From positions 124,001-188,000 of the forward strand of contig NZ_MLYO01000031.1 in NCBI RefSeq assembly GCF_001866665.1: DNA of 64,000 nt. The letters are read 5' to 3'. Shown here piece after piece: positions 1-8,519 of this stretch; within the stretch, counting starts at the first letter, position 1, and every line of letters begins with the position of its first letter. The DNA is from Streptomyces monashensis. Lineage in GTDB: Bacteria; Actinomycetota; Actinomycetes; Streptomycetales; Streptomycetaceae. Both the position numbers and the translations under genes were made by a program. The notes below the pieces were generated by a model that ran no database searches, was not told where the DNA came from, and worked only from the letters and a program-made list of their open reading frames with translations.

Positions 1-2
1 CG

Positions 3-731
3 GTCTCCGGCAGGCCCTGGAGCGAGCGGCTCACCCAGGATCCGCAGAACTACGTGGTGCTGCCCCGCCAGCCGTGGCTGGACGGCATCAACTCCGGCGA
101 GGGAACGGTCCGGCAGTTCGTCGCCGTGCCGCTGGGACTCGGCGCGACGGTCGAGGGACAGGTCACCGGCGAGGAGGTGTGGGGCGGGGTGCAGCTCCGG
201 TCCTTCGCGCTGCGCCCGGACCTGCTCGCCGCGTGGCGGCGCCGCGAGCAGGAGAGGCAGGCGGCCAGGAACCGCACCCGGGCGGCCGGTCCGCCGGTCG
301 GCGGGTACGGCGCGGTCATGATGCCGGCCGCGCCCGGGGCGGCGGCGCCCGCCGCCATGGGGCTCGGCGTCGGCGGCTCGATGCGCCAGGAGGTGTACCG
401 GGACGACCGGCCGCTCGCCGACTGGTCCGAGGAGCCCGCCGGGCGCGTGTTCGTGCACCTGGTCACGCCGCCGCAGTGGCGGCACATCACCGGCGAGACG
501 CCCCCGCCGTCACCGGTGGACCGGGCGGCGTACACCCGCGCGGGCCTGCCCTGGTTCGACTACTACGACGCCGACGCCGAGGATCTGGCCCCCACGGACG
601 CCCTCCAGGAGGTCAAGCCGGTCGGTGAGTGGCTCGGCGACGACCTCGACCCCTGGCAGGCCCCGTCCGCCGGCCAGGTCCAGCCGCTGAAGGACGCCCC
701 GGGCAAGCCGGTCACGGACGGCGACTGGTGA
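3..731 (+). CDS. C-terminal part of an unrecognised protein (gene cut by window start)
   Basis: The frame is open from base 3 and ends at a TGA, giving the last 242 residues of a longer protein; the start lies outside the window. The first part reads like a conserved folded domain (PQNYVVLP...QPWLDG, then VRQFVAVPLG and VEGQVTGEE). It is followed by an Ala/Pro/Gly-rich linker and an acidic, Trp-containing tail with DYYD and DDLDPW. No signal or membrane segment is visible in this part. I do not recognise the family and assign no function. Confidence 0.7.
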   Translation, partial: VSGRPWSERLTQDPQNYVVLPRQPWLDGINSGEGTVRQFVAVPLGLGATVEGQVTGEEVWGGVQLRSFALRPDLLAAWRRREQERQAARNRTRAAGPPVGGYGAVMMPAAPGAAAPAAMGLGVGGSMRQEVYRDDRPLADWSEEPAGRVFVHLVTPPQWRHITGETPPPSPVDRAAYTRAGLPWFDYYDADAEDLAPTDALQEVKPVGEWLGDDLDPWQAPSAGQVQPLKDAPGKPVTDGDW

Positions 732-738
732 CCGCATG

Positions 739-753
739 TTGCACGGTGCGCAA
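739..753. promoter_or_regulatory. Inverted repeat upstream of the lactonase gene (possible operator)
   Basis: TTGCACGGTGCGCAA is a near-perfect inverted repeat (one mismatch in a 6-3-6 arrangement) about 90 bp before the lactonase start. It could be an operator. No regulator in the window is clearly linked to it. Confidence 0.3.
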
Positions 754-841
754 TCTCCGTTGCCCTACTTGCCGTTGACGACTCGCAGGGGCCAAGGTGG
801 CTGCTGTCACGACCGGGGCGGGCGACGACCTGAGGTGCGGC

Positions 842-2044
842 ATGGACGCGGAGGAAGCGGCGGAGAGCGGGCGCTGGAGCAGGCGCCGGTTCGTCGGGGC
901 CGTGGCGGGCACGGCGGCCGTGGCGGCGGTGCCGTCCCCGACGGCAGCGCCGGCGGACCGCCCCCTCCCGGCCGAGCAGCCGCGGGCCGCCGCACCGCCC
1001 GGTGACCCGTCCGGCCCCCGCCCGCTGTTCATCGGCACCTACACCTCCGTCGACGGCGGCGGCGCGGGCATCGGACTGGCCTCGTACGACCCGGTGACCG
1101 GCCGGATCTCCGGCTCGGGCACGCTCACCGGCGTCCCCGACCCGTCGTACCTCACGGTGCATCCGGACGGGCGCACGCTGTACGCGGTGGACGAGCGGGA
1201 CGACGGCGGGGTGACGGCCGTACGTCTGGCGGACCGGTGCCTCCTCGGCACTCGGAGCACCGGCGGCGCGGACCCCTGTCATGTGTCGGTGCATCCGTCC
1301 GGGCGCTGGCTGCTGAGCGCCGACTACGGCTCGGGCAGCGTCGCCGTGCACCCGATCGACGCCGCGGGCGCCCTCGGCGACCGCACGGCCCTGGTCACGC
1401 ACACCTCGCCGGCCCCGGGCCCGGGTCAACAGGGGCCGCACGCACACCAGTTCATCACGAGCCCGGACGGCGGCCACGTCCTCGCGGTCGACCTCGGCAC
1501 CGACACCGTCTACACCTACCGGCTGGACGAGGCCGCGGGCACGCTCACGGAGGTGTCGCAGGCGCACACCCGGCCCGGGGCGGGCCCGCGCCATCTGACC
1601 TTCCATCCGGGCGGGAGGTACGCGTACCTGGCCGACGAGGTGGACGACACCGTCGCCGTCTGCGCCTACGACCCGGGCTCCGGCCGGCTGACGATCGGCG
1701 CGCCGCAGTCCACGGGGTCGACGGGCACCGTCACCAACTACCCGGCGGAGTTCCTGGTGACGGCGGACGGCCGCTACGCGTTCCTGGCCAACCGGGGCGA
1801 CAACACCCTCGCGCGGTACGCGGTCGAGGCCGATGGCGCCCGGCTGCGACTGCTCGGCACGGTTCCGGTGGGCGGGGACTTCCCGCGGCAGATCGCGTTC
1901 TCGCCCGACGGCACACTGCTGTTCGCGGCGAACCAGCGCTCCGGCACGGTCACCGTCTTCCATGTGGACCGCGACGGCGGTGAACTCCGGTCGGCGGGCG
2001 AGCCGTTCGCCTCACCCGTCGCCGTCTGCGCGCTGCCGCTGTAG
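842..2044 (+). CDS. Tat-exported lactonase-family beta-propeller protein (YbhE/6-phosphogluconolactonase type)
   Basis: The protein has about 400 residues. Near the N-terminus, SRRRFVGAVAG followed by an Ala-rich hydrophobic stretch is a twin-arginine signal, so export is likely. The rest is a repeated propeller pattern (FIGTYTS, YLTVHPDGRTLYAVDE, HVSVHPSGRWLLSADYGSGSV, HLTFHPGGRYAYLADE, IAFSPDGTLLFAANQ), as in the YbhE-type lactonase family. I chose the ATG at 842 because GAGG sits 6 bases upstream; a GTG at 797 is possible but has no ribosome site. True 6-phosphogluconolactonase acts in the cytosol, so an exported member probably has another sugar-lactone substrate. Its 3' end overlaps the convergent DUF2470 gene by 33 bp. 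Confidence 0.85.
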   Translation: MDAEEAAESGRWSRRRFVGAVAGTAAVAAVPSPTAAPADRPLPAEQPRAAAPPGDPSGPRPLFIGTYTSVDGGGAGIGLASYDPVTGRISGSGTLTGVPDPSYLTVHPDGRTLYAVDERDDGGVTAVRLADRCLLGTRSTGGADPCHVSVHPSGRWLLSADYGSGSVAVHPIDAAGALGDRTALVTHTSPAPGPGQQGPHAHQFITSPDGGHVLAVDLGTDTVYTYRLDEAAGTLTEVSQAHTRPGAGPRHLTFHPGGRYAYLADEVDDTVAVCAYDPGSGRLTIGAPQSTGSTGTVTNYPAEFLVTADGRYAFLANRGDNTLARYAVEADGARLRLLGTVPVGGDFPRQIAFSPDGTLLFAANQRSGTVTVFHVDRDGGELRSAGEPFASPVAVCALPL

Positions 2045-2737
2045 CGCCCGGGGGCAGCCCGCAGCCGCGGCCTGGGCGAGCAACGCGTGCACCCGCTCGG
2101 TGAGTTGGGTGACGTCGTCGGCGGGCGTGTGGAAGGGCAGGCGTACGTCGCCGTGGGCGCGGGTGCGCTCGATGCGCAGGGTCAGTCCGTGCCGGTCGAC
2201 GGCGAGGGGCAGCACCCGGGTCGCGGCGTGCAGGCTCTCGGGCCGCACCAGCCGGGTGAGCCGCTCGACGGCGTCCGGGTGGGCGTCGGCGAGGTGCGTC
2301 AGCAGCCGGGCCTCGGCGGCGGCCAGGGGGTCGGGCCGGGCGGCGGCGAACTCGCCGAGGTCGACGACCACGGCACCGCCCGACTCCCGCAGCACCACCC
2401 GGGTGGGCCGGAACAGCAGCTCGCCGCCGTCCGCGGCGAACCAGCCGGCGAGGTAGAGCCGGGCCCGGATCCGGCCGCGCACCGGTACGGGGGCGACGTC
2501 GGCGAACTCCAGCACGGCGCAGGGCTCCTGGCGCGGGGCGCAGATCGCCGCGGTGAGCAGGGCGCTGCCGTCGGGCACCGCGAGCCGGACCGCACCGCCG
2601 TCGGTCACGGTGTGCGCACCGACGCACTCCTCGCGCACGCCGTCCGCGGTCACCGCGCACGACCATGCGGCGGCGAGCACCGACCGCGCCCGTTCCGCCG
2701 CGCCGGGCGCGGCCGTCCAGTCCTGTGTGTCACCCAT
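2012..2737 (-). CDS. DUF2470-domain protein, iron-box controlled
   Basis: The 241-residue soluble protein has a C-terminal part (LLTHLADAHPDAVERLTRLV ... LTLRIERTRAHGDVRLPFHTPADDVTQLTERVHALL) typical of DUF2470. This domain is found at the ends of heme-utilisation and pyridoxamine-phosphate-oxidase-like proteins and as stand-alone actinobacterial proteins. The start is well supported by GGAGG 7 bases before the ATG. A 19-bp iron box begins 12 bp upstream of the start codon, so DmdR/IdeR-type repression by iron is likely. This points to a role in iron or heme handling, but the reaction is unknown. Confidence 0.8.
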   Translation of the reverse strand: MGDTQDWTAAPGAAERARSVLAAAWSCAVTADGVREECVGAHTVTDGGAVRLAVPDGSALLTAAICAPRQEPCAVLEFADVAPVPVRGRIRARLYLAGWFAADGGELLFRPTRVVLRESGGAVVVDLGEFAAARPDPLAAAEARLLTHLADAHPDAVERLTRLVRPESLHAATRVLPLAVDRHGLTLRIERTRAHGDVRLPFHTPADDVTQLTERVHALLAQAAAAGCPRALQRQRADGDG

Positions 2738-2749
2738 CCCGAGACCTCC

Positions 2750-2768
2750 TTAGGTAAGCCTTGCCTAA
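2750..2768 (-). promoter_or_regulatory. Iron box (DmdR1/IdeR/DtxR operator)
   Basis: Read on the minus strand the site is TTAGGCAAGGCTTACCTAA. It matches 16 of 19 positions of the classical iron box TTAGGTTAGGCTAACCTAA. It sits just upstream of the DUF2470 gene, where a bound repressor would block transcription. It is AT-rich relative to its surroundings. Confidence 0.85.
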
Positions 2769-2818
2769 CCTATCGGAGAACAGGGCGTGCGCCAACCACG
2801 TCTCCACGCCGTGCGAGA

Positions 2819-3424
2819 TCAGCCGATGACACCCAGCAGCGCCCGGGCGCACAGATCGCGCACCTGCTCCTGGCCCAACTCCCCCTCGCGCAGCCACTCC
2901 AGACAGACGGCGGTGGTGAAGGCGAGCCAGCCGCGCACCGCCAGCCGCACCTGGGGAGCGGCCTCGAAAGCGGCCCCGAACTCGGGGTCGGCGGCGAGCG
3001 CGGCGAGGATCTGCTCCTCCTGTGCGGCCAGCGCCCGCTGGTAGACCCGCCGTACGGCCTGGTCACCGGCCGCGTCGGCGCGATGGAAGGCACGGAATCC
3101 ATGGGCGTGGGCGCGGACGTAGCCGAGGTAGGTGTCGAGCCCGGCGGCGAGCTGCTCGCGCACCGGCACCCCGGGCACGGCCGCCGTCATGCGCAGCATC
3201 CGCTCGCTCTCGCGCTCCACGACCGCCGCGAAGAAGTCCCGCTTGGTCGGGAAGTAGTGGTACAGCAGCCCGCGCGAGACCCCGGCGATCTCGGCGACCT
3301 GCTCGATCCACACCTCGTCGTAGGGACTCTCCGAGAACAGCTTCGCGCCGACCGACAGCAGCTGCTCACGGCGCTCCCCGGTACTCAGTCGGCGCCGGGC
3401 TCGCTCCCCCTGGTTCGCGGCCAT
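2819..3424 (-). CDS. TetR-family transcriptional regulator
   Basis: This 201-residue protein has an N-terminal TetR helix-turn-helix (REQLLSVGAKLFSES ... IEQVAEIAGVSRGLLYHYFPTKRDFFAAVV), then a helical ligand-binding domain with no recognisable effector signature. It is transcribed divergently from the cytochrome P450 gene, with 141 bp between the starts, the usual arrangement for local control. Repeated CCGGTTC elements in the gap are candidate binding sites. The likely job is repression of itself and the P450 by an unknown small molecule. Confidence 0.9.
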   Translation of the reverse strand: MAANQGERARRRLSTGERREQLLSVGAKLFSESPYDEVWIEQVAEIAGVSRGLLYHYFPTKRDFFAAVVERESERMLRMTAAVPGVPVREQLAAGLDTYLGYVRAHAHGFRAFHRADAAGDQAVRRVYQRALAAQEEQILAALAADPEFGAAFEAAPQVRLAVRGWLAFTTAVCLEWLREGELGQEQVRDLCARALLGVIG

Positions 3425-3441
3425 GCCGTCACTTTACTGGA

Positions 3442-3536
3442 CACCGGTTCAACAAGCCTTGACGCCGGTTCGAGGGACGGATCACACTGGGCCGCGTTAT
3501 TGAACTCACGTACAACATGGGCGGCACCGGCTCAAC
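3442..3536. promoter_or_regulatory. Direct repeats between tetR and the P450 gene
   Basis: Three related 12-mers lie in the divergent intergenic region: CACCGGTTCAAC at 3442, CGCCGGTTCGAG at 3463 and CACCGGCTCAAC at 3525. They are the only evident repeated sequence there and may bind the TetR regulator. They do not form the strict palindrome usual for TetR, so the assignment is tentative. Confidence 0.35.
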
Positions 3537-3565
3537 GGCTCGCTGGATCAAGGGAGATCGGCGTC

Positions 3566-5155
3566 ATGGCGCGGACGACGGAGACGACGGAGACCAGGGA
3601 AACCGAACTGCCGAAGGGTTTCCGCAGTGCCGAGCTGGGCTGGCCCGAGCTGGACCGGATCCCGCATCCGCCGCGCCGGGTGCCGCTGCTCGGTGACGTC
3701 CTCGGCGTGAACCGGCGCACGCCCCTGCAGGACTCGATGCGCCTCGCGCGCGACCTCGGCCCCGTCTTCCGGCGCCGCGCCTTCGGCAAGGAGTTCGTGT
3801 TCGTGTGGGGAGCGGCGCTCGCCGCCGACCTCGCCGACGAGAACCGGTTCGCCAAGCACGTCGGGCTCGGGGTGGCCAATCTGCGGCCGATCGCCGGGGA
3901 CGGGCTGTTCACGGCCTACAACCACGAGCCCAACTGGCAGCTGGCACACGACGTCCTGGCGCCCGGCTTCAGCCGGGAGGCCATGGAGGGCTACCACGCC
4001 ATGATGCTGGCGGTCGCGGAGCGGCTGACCGGCCACTGGGACCGGGAGACGGCGGCCGGGCGCACGGTGGACGTGCCCGGGGACATGACCAAGCTGACCC
4101 TGGAGACGATCGCGCGCACCGGGTTCGGGCACGACTTCGGCTCCTTCGAGCGGGACCGGCCGCACCCCTTCGTCACCGCGATGGTCGGCACGCTCACCTA
4201 TGCCCAGCGCCTGAACAGCGTGCCCGGGCCGCTCGTCCCGCTGCTGCTGCGCTCCGCCGCCCGGCGCAACGCGGCCGACATGACCTACCTCAACCGCACG
4301 GTCGACGACCTGGTCGCGGCCCGGCGCCGGGCCGGCCGCGGGGAGGGCGACCTGCTGGACCGGATGCTGGACACGGCGCACCCGCGGACAGGTGAGAAGC
4401 TCTCGGCCGAGAACGTCCGCAAGCAGGTGATCACTTTCCTGGTGGCGGGCCACGAGACCACCTCGGGCGCGCTCTCCTTCGCCCTGTACTACCTCGCCCG
4501 CCACCCGGAGATCGCCGCCCGGGCCCGCGCCGAGGTGGACCGCGTCTGGGGCGACACCGAGCGGCCCGCGTACGAGCAGGTCGCCAAGTTGCGCTACGTG
4601 CGCCGGGTGCTGGACGAGTCACTGCGCCTGTGGCCCACCGCGCCGGCCTACGCCCGCGAGGCCGTGCGGGACACGGTGCTCGCCGGCGACCATCCGATGC
4701 GCCGGGGCGCGTGGGCGCTGGTCCTGACGCCGATGCTGCACCGCGACCCCGAGGTGTGGGGCGAGGACGCCGAGCGCTTCGACCCGGACCGCTTCGAGGC
4801 GGGGGCCGTACGGGCCCGTCCGCCGCACACCTTCAAGCCGTTCGGCACCGGCGCCCGGGCCTGCATCGGCCGCCAGTTCGCCCTGCACGAGGCCACCCTG
4901 GTCCTCGGCCTGCTGCTGCGCCGCTACGAGCTGCGGGCCGACCCCGCCTACCGGCTGAAGGTGATCGAGCGGCTGACGGTCATGCCGGAGGGGTTGCGGC
5001 TGGGGTTGGACAGACGCCCCGAAGGGGCACGGGGCCGCGTGGAACATGCGGCTGCCGCCGCGTGCGCGCGATCGACCACGACGACGCCGCGGCCGAACGA
5101 CGACACGTCCCCGCACTCACCCGCTGGTTGCCCAGTGCACCGGCCGGCCGACTGA
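3566..5155 (+). CDS. Cytochrome P450, CYP102-like heme domain without fused reductase
   Basis: A 529-residue P450. The oxygen-binding helix motif AGHETTS is at about 294-300, the K-helix ESLRLWPTAP has the ExxR pair at Glu351/Arg354, and the heme loop PFGTGARACIG carries ligand Cys433. ESLRLWPTAP and the N-terminal layout closely resemble the heme domain of P450 BM3 (CYP102, fatty-acid hydroxylase). No FMN/FAD reductase is fused or adjacent, so electrons must come from elsewhere. The start is the ATG after AGGGAG; the frame stays open far upstream but only over antisense sequence. Homology ends near residue 482. Residues from about 483 on are encoded by an intergenic repeat and are probably non-native tail. 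Confidence 0.9.
   Translation: MARTTETTETRETELPKGFRSAELGWPELDRIPHPPRRVPLLGDVLGVNRRTPLQDSMRLARDLGPVFRRRAFGKEFVFVWGAALAADLADENRFAKHVGLGVANLRPIAGDGLFTAYNHEPNWQLAHDVLAPGFSREAMEGYHAMMLAVAERLTGHWDRETAAGRTVDVPGDMTKLTLETIARTGFGHDFGSFERDRPHPFVTAMVGTLTYAQRLNSVPGPLVPLLLRSAARRNAADMTYLNRTVDDLVAARRRAGRGEGDLLDRMLDTAHPRTGEKLSAENVRKQVITFLVAGHETTSGALSFALYYLARHPEIAARARAEVDRVWGDTERPAYEQVAKLRYVRRVLDESLRLWPTAPAYAREAVRDTVLAGDHPMRRGAWALVLTPMLHRDPEVWGEDAERFDPDRFEAGAVRARPPHTFKPFGTGARACIGRQFALHEATLVLGLLLRRYELRADPAYRLKVIERLTVMPEGLRLGLDRRPEGARGRVEHAAAAACARSTTTTPRPNDDTSPHSPAGCPVHRPAD
5015..5085 (+). repeat. Intergenic repeat element, copy A (inside the P450 3' end)
   Basis: The copy begins CGCCCCGAAGGGGCACGGGG, a GCCCC-gaa-GGGGC hairpin, and continues through CATGCGGCTGCCGCCGCG to a GCGCGATCGACCACGACG end. 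The same order of blocks occurs at 26711-26792, and inverted at 16379-16452. Unlike the other two copies it lies within a reading frame and supplies the end of the P450. Confidence 0.75.
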
Positions 5156-5983
5156 CGTCGGCAACCGCGTACCGGCACTGCCCCGCGCGGCATTCACCTG
5201 CGGCTGGGTGAGGAAGAAGGCACCGGTCAGGTCGGCGTCGGTCAGGTCCGCGTCGCGCAGATCGGCACCGATCATGTCAGCGCCCCGCAGGTCCGCCCCG
5301 GAGAGGTCCGCGGCGATGAGCAGGGCACCGCGCAGCGTCGCACCGCGCAGGTCGGCGCCGCGCAGCCGGGCCCCGACGAGATCCGCGCCCCGCCGGTCCT
5401 TGCCGCCCCCCTTGCCCTTCTTCCCGCTCTTCCCGTCGCCGACGCCCGCCCGGGCCAGCTCGCTGGTGCGCAGCAGGAGCACGTTGACCCGCTGCCGGTG
5501 CGCGGCCACGTCCAGGGCGGCCAGTTCCCCGGGGCTCTGCCGGGTCAGCCGTTCGGTCTCCTCCAGCGCCCGGCGCAGCTCGGCCTCGAGGGGCCGGGCG
5601 GCGGGCAGGCCGAGCGCCTCGGTCAGGTACCACAGCAGCTCGTGCAGCTGCCGGACGACCGGGAACACGTCGAACATCCGGCGGGCGTGCTCCTTGGAGC
5701 CGGTACGCCAGTCCTGTCCGCCGAAGGTGACCTGCGCGACCTTCTGCCCGGCCCCGAAGCAGTCGTAGACCGTGCAGCCGGTGAAGCCCTGGGTGCGCAG
5801 GTCCGTGTGAATGCCGCAGCGGTGGTCGCCTCGGAGGTTCGCGCACGGTGTCCCGGCGGGCTTGTCCCGCGCGAAGTCGGCGGACCTGGCGAAGGGCAGG
5901 GCGACACAGCACAGCCCGAAGCACTGGGCGCAGTCGCCGCGCAGGTCGGAGAGGTCGGCTATCTGTTCCGGCATGGGCTCCAC
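5117..5983 (-). CDS. Pentapeptide-repeat protein with an N-terminal cysteine-rich (YkgJ-like) domain
   Basis: Of 288 residues, the N-terminal third holds eight cysteines (18, 21, 25, 26, 47, 56, 70, 75) in a CAQCFGLCC ... C pattern like the zinc/iron-chelating CxBP/YkgJ family. A helical middle and a Lys/Gly linker follow. About twelve pentapeptide repeats (ADLxx type, residues 198-258, e.g. GADLRGADMIGADLRDADL) predict a right-handed quadrilateral beta-helix. The start is GTG 5983 or ATG 5974; neither has a clearly better ribosome site. The 3' end overlaps the convergent P450 by 39 bp. Function is unknown. DNA mimicry, as in gyrase-protecting repeat proteins, is possible but the repeat block is short. 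Confidence 0.8.
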   Translation of the reverse strand: MEPMPEQIADLSDLRGDCAQCFGLCCVALPFARSADFARDKPAGTPCANLRGDHRCGIHTDLRTQGFTGCTVYDCFGAGQKVAQVTFGGQDWRTGSKEHARRMFDVFPVVRQLHELLWYLTEALGLPAARPLEAELRRALEETERLTRQSPGELAALDVAAHRQRVNVLLLRTSELARAGVGDGKSGKKGKGGGKDRRGADLVGARLRGADLRGATLRGALLIAADLSGADLRGADMIGADLRDADLTDADLTGAFFLTQPQVNAARGSAGTRLPTSVGRPVHWATSG

Positions 5984-6034
5984 CCTACTGACCTGCGGGA
6001 GTGCCGTGCGCTGCCGGCCGGACGCGCTGGCGCG

Positions 6035-7336
6035 CTACGCCTCGTCCCTCGTCAGCGCCAGCAGCCGGTCCAGCACCCGCGGCGCCCCCGTCCGCAGCCC
6101 GTCGTGCTCGAACTCGTCCGTCACCCAGGTCCGCAGTCCGCGCACGGCGCGTGCGGTCTCCAGGGAGTGGGCCGTGTCGACGTACATGTCGTCGTGGTAG
6201 ACCGCCGCGGCGACCGGCACCTCGTTCGCGGCGAGGCGGGCCGGGTCGTACAGCGGGGTCCAGTCGGTGCGTGCGGCGAGGACCTCGGCCGTCTCGCGCA
6301 GCGGGCGCAGGGCGGGGTCGGCGTCGAACATCCAGGGGTGGATCGTTTCGCCGGTGAACAGCACCGGGGCGTCGCCCGCGAGGGCCTTGGCCGCGTCGAA
6401 CTGCGGGAACTCGGCCCGGATCCGTTCGGCGGCCCAGGCGGTGGGGCGGGCGCTCTGGCCGTAGATCGTCTCGTGGACGAGGGCGTACAGCGGGTAACTG
6501 GCGTACGACAGCAGGCCCATGGCCTGTTCCAGGAAGGCGTCCGCCGGCTCCGGACCGGCCGGGGTGCGGACGAAGGCGTCCTCCAGGAGGAGGTGCAGCC
6601 GGTGGCTGCCGTCGCTCATGCCGAGCATCAGGCCGAGGGACTGGAAGGCCTCGGCGGTGAAGCGGTAGCCGTTGGGCAGGACCACGTCGTGGGTGAGGAG
6701 GTGGTCGGCGATGCGGCGGGCCCGTTCGACGTCCTGCGGGTAGCGGGCGTAGTGCGCGGTGACCTTGCGCTCGATGCGCGGGTAGGCGGCACGGTAGACG
6801 TCGTCGGCGTGGGCGTGCAGGGACGGCAGGCCGCCGGTGACGACGGCGGTGGCGAGGCCCTCGGGCGCGAGGGAGAGGTACGACACCGCGCAGAAGCCGC
6901 CGAAGCTCTGGCCGAGCACGGTCCAGGGGGCGCCGCCGGTGACCTCGGGGCGGATGGCTTCGCAGTCCCGGACGATGGAGTCGGCCCGGAAGCGGGCGAG
7001 GTAGTCGGCCTGCTCGACGGGGCCGCCGCGCAGCGGGAGCGTCTGCCGGGTGGCGGGCGTGGAGCTGCCGGTGCCGCGCTGGTCGAGAAGGAGGACGCGG
7101 TACTCCTTCAGGGCCCGGTCGAGCCAGGCCTGACGCCCGACGAAACGATTCGCCCCGAAGCCGGGCCCGCCCTGGAGGTACAGCAGCCAGGGCAGGTCCT
7201 GCCCGGCCTTGTCGCTCGCGACCACCTCACGGGCGTACAGCTCGATGGTCTCGCCGCCCGGGTCGGCGTGGTCGAGGGGCACGGCGAAGCGGCGGTCGGT
7301 GAGGACGACGCCGGGCTGGCGGTAACTGAGGCTCAA
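6035..7336 (-). CDS. Alpha/beta hydrolase of the proline iminopeptidase (S33) type
   Basis: The 433-residue cytosolic protein has LYLQGGPGFGA near residue 53 (oxyanion loop), DQRGTGSS at 85-92 and the nucleophile elbow GQSFGG with Ser144. A cap domain follows, and a late HDGL could hold the catalytic His. These are typical of prolyl aminopeptidase-like S33 hydrolases that remove an N-terminal residue from peptides or act on small esters. It follows the LacI gene on the same strand after 98 bp, so it may be cotranscribed with the rhamnose genes, but nothing ties its activity to rhamnose. Confidence 0.85.
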   Translation of the reverse strand: MSLSYRQPGVVLTDRRFAVPLDHADPGGETIELYAREVVASDKAGQDLPWLLYLQGGPGFGANRFVGRQAWLDRALKEYRVLLLDQRGTGSSTPATRQTLPLRGGPVEQADYLARFRADSIVRDCEAIRPEVTGGAPWTVLGQSFGGFCAVSYLSLAPEGLATAVVTGGLPSLHAHADDVYRAAYPRIERKVTAHYARYPQDVERARRIADHLLTHDVVLPNGYRFTAEAFQSLGLMLGMSDGSHRLHLLLEDAFVRTPAGPEPADAFLEQAMGLLSYASYPLYALVHETIYGQSARPTAWAAERIRAEFPQFDAAKALAGDAPVLFTGETIHPWMFDADPALRPLRETAEVLAARTDWTPLYDPARLAANEVPVAAAVYHDDMYVDTAHSLETARAVRGLRTWVTDEFEHDGLRTGAPRVLDRLLALTRDEA

Positions 7337-7434
7337 CGGGGCTCCCGGGGCGGACGGTACGGACGGGACTCAGTTCAGCACATGACCGGCCACCGGCCGA
7401 CCCCGGGGATCATGGTTTTTTACTGAACTTCCGG

Positions 7435-8460
7435 TCAGCGCGCGGCCAGACTGGAGCGGCGCACCACCAACTCCGGCTGGAGCACCACCCGGCGGTGCTC
7501 GTGCGGCCGCCGCCCCTCGCCCTGCTCGGTCTCCTCCAGCAGCAGCTCGGCGGCGAGTGCGCCCATGGTGACGGCCGGCTGTCGTACGGAGGTCAGCGGC
7601 ACCGCTGCCGCCGCCGCGAACTCGATGTCGTCGTAACCGACGATCGCCAGGTCGTCCGGGACGCGCACGCCCGCCGCGTACATGGCCTGCAGGACGCCGA
7701 GGGCGAGCAGGTCGTTGGCGCAGAAGACGGCGGTGGGGCGGTCGGCGAGGCCCAGCAGGCGGGCGCCCGCGTCCCGGCCGGCGGCCACGTCGAGGCGCTC
7801 GGTGGGCAGCTCGCGCAGCGCGCCCTGGCCGAGCCCGGCCTCGGCGAGCGCGCTCAGCGCGCCGGTACGGCGGTCGCGGACCTGGTTGAGGCCGGGCGGT
7901 CCGCTGACGTAGGCGATCGAGCGGTGCCCGGCGTCCACCAGATGACGCACCGCGAGGGCGCCGCCCGCGACGTCGTCCATGGAGACCGAGCACTCCGTGG
8001 TGCCCTCGGCGACCCGGTCGACCAGCACGAACGGGATGCCGTGGCGACGGAAGGCCGCGATGTTGCGGCCGGTGGCGTCGGCCGGGGTCAGCAGCACGCC
8101 CCGCACCCGCTGTTCGGCGAACAGGGACAGGTACTCGGCCTCTTCGGCGGCGTTCTGCGCGCTGTTGCAGACCATCACGCCGAGCCCCGCCTCGCGGGCC
8201 GCCCGCTCGGCGCCGCGGGCCACGTCCACGAAGAAGGGGTTGCCCATGTCGAGCACGAGCAGGCCCATGATCCGGCTGCGGCCGGCGCGCAGCTGGCGCG
8301 CGGACTCGCTGCGGACGTAGCCGAGCCGGTCGATCGCGGACAGCACCCGGGCCCGGGTCTCGCTGGCGACGGCGTCCGGGCGGTTGATGACGTTCGACAC
8401 CGTGCCCACCGAGACTCCGGCGGCGCGGGCGACGTCCTTGATACCCACCGACTGGGTCAT
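7435..8460 (-). CDS. LacI-family regulator, probable repressor of the rhamnose locus
   Basis: A 341-residue protein with a classic LacI head (IKDVARAAGVSVGTVSNVINRP at the N-terminus, then the hinge region) and a periplasmic-binding-protein-like sugar domain. It is the last clearly linked gene of the leftward rhamnose cluster. LacI-family operators are TGAA/TTCA-type palindromes with a central CG. Two such sites (14965 and 15131) flank the predicted rhamnose promoters, so this is the most likely regulator, with rhamnose or a derivative as inducer. Confidence 0.88.
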   Translation of the reverse strand: MTQSVGIKDVARAAGVSVGTVSNVINRPDAVASETRARVLSAIDRLGYVRSESARQLRAGRSRIMGLLVLDMGNPFFVDVARGAERAAREAGLGVMVCNSAQNAAEEAEYLSLFAEQRVRGVLLTPADATGRNIAAFRRHGIPFVLVDRVAEGTTECSVSMDDVAGGALAVRHLVDAGHRSIAYVSGPPGLNQVRDRRTGALSALAEAGLGQGALRELPTERLDVAAGRDAGARLLGLADRPTAVFCANDLLALGVLQAMYAAGVRVPDDLAIVGYDDIEFAAAAAVPLTSVRQPAVTMGALAAELLLEETEQGEGRRPHEHRRVVLQPELVVRRSSLAAR

Positions 8461-8519
8461 CGGGCGAGGACCTCCAGGGGACGAAAGGGACGGACGGCGG
8501 GCGGTCCTTCACATTACCG

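Noticed and set aside
2087..3565. Long upstream extension of the P450 reading frame
   Set aside because: It is open only because it is antisense to the DUF2470 and TetR genes in GC-rich DNA. The real start has a ribosome site at 3551-3556.
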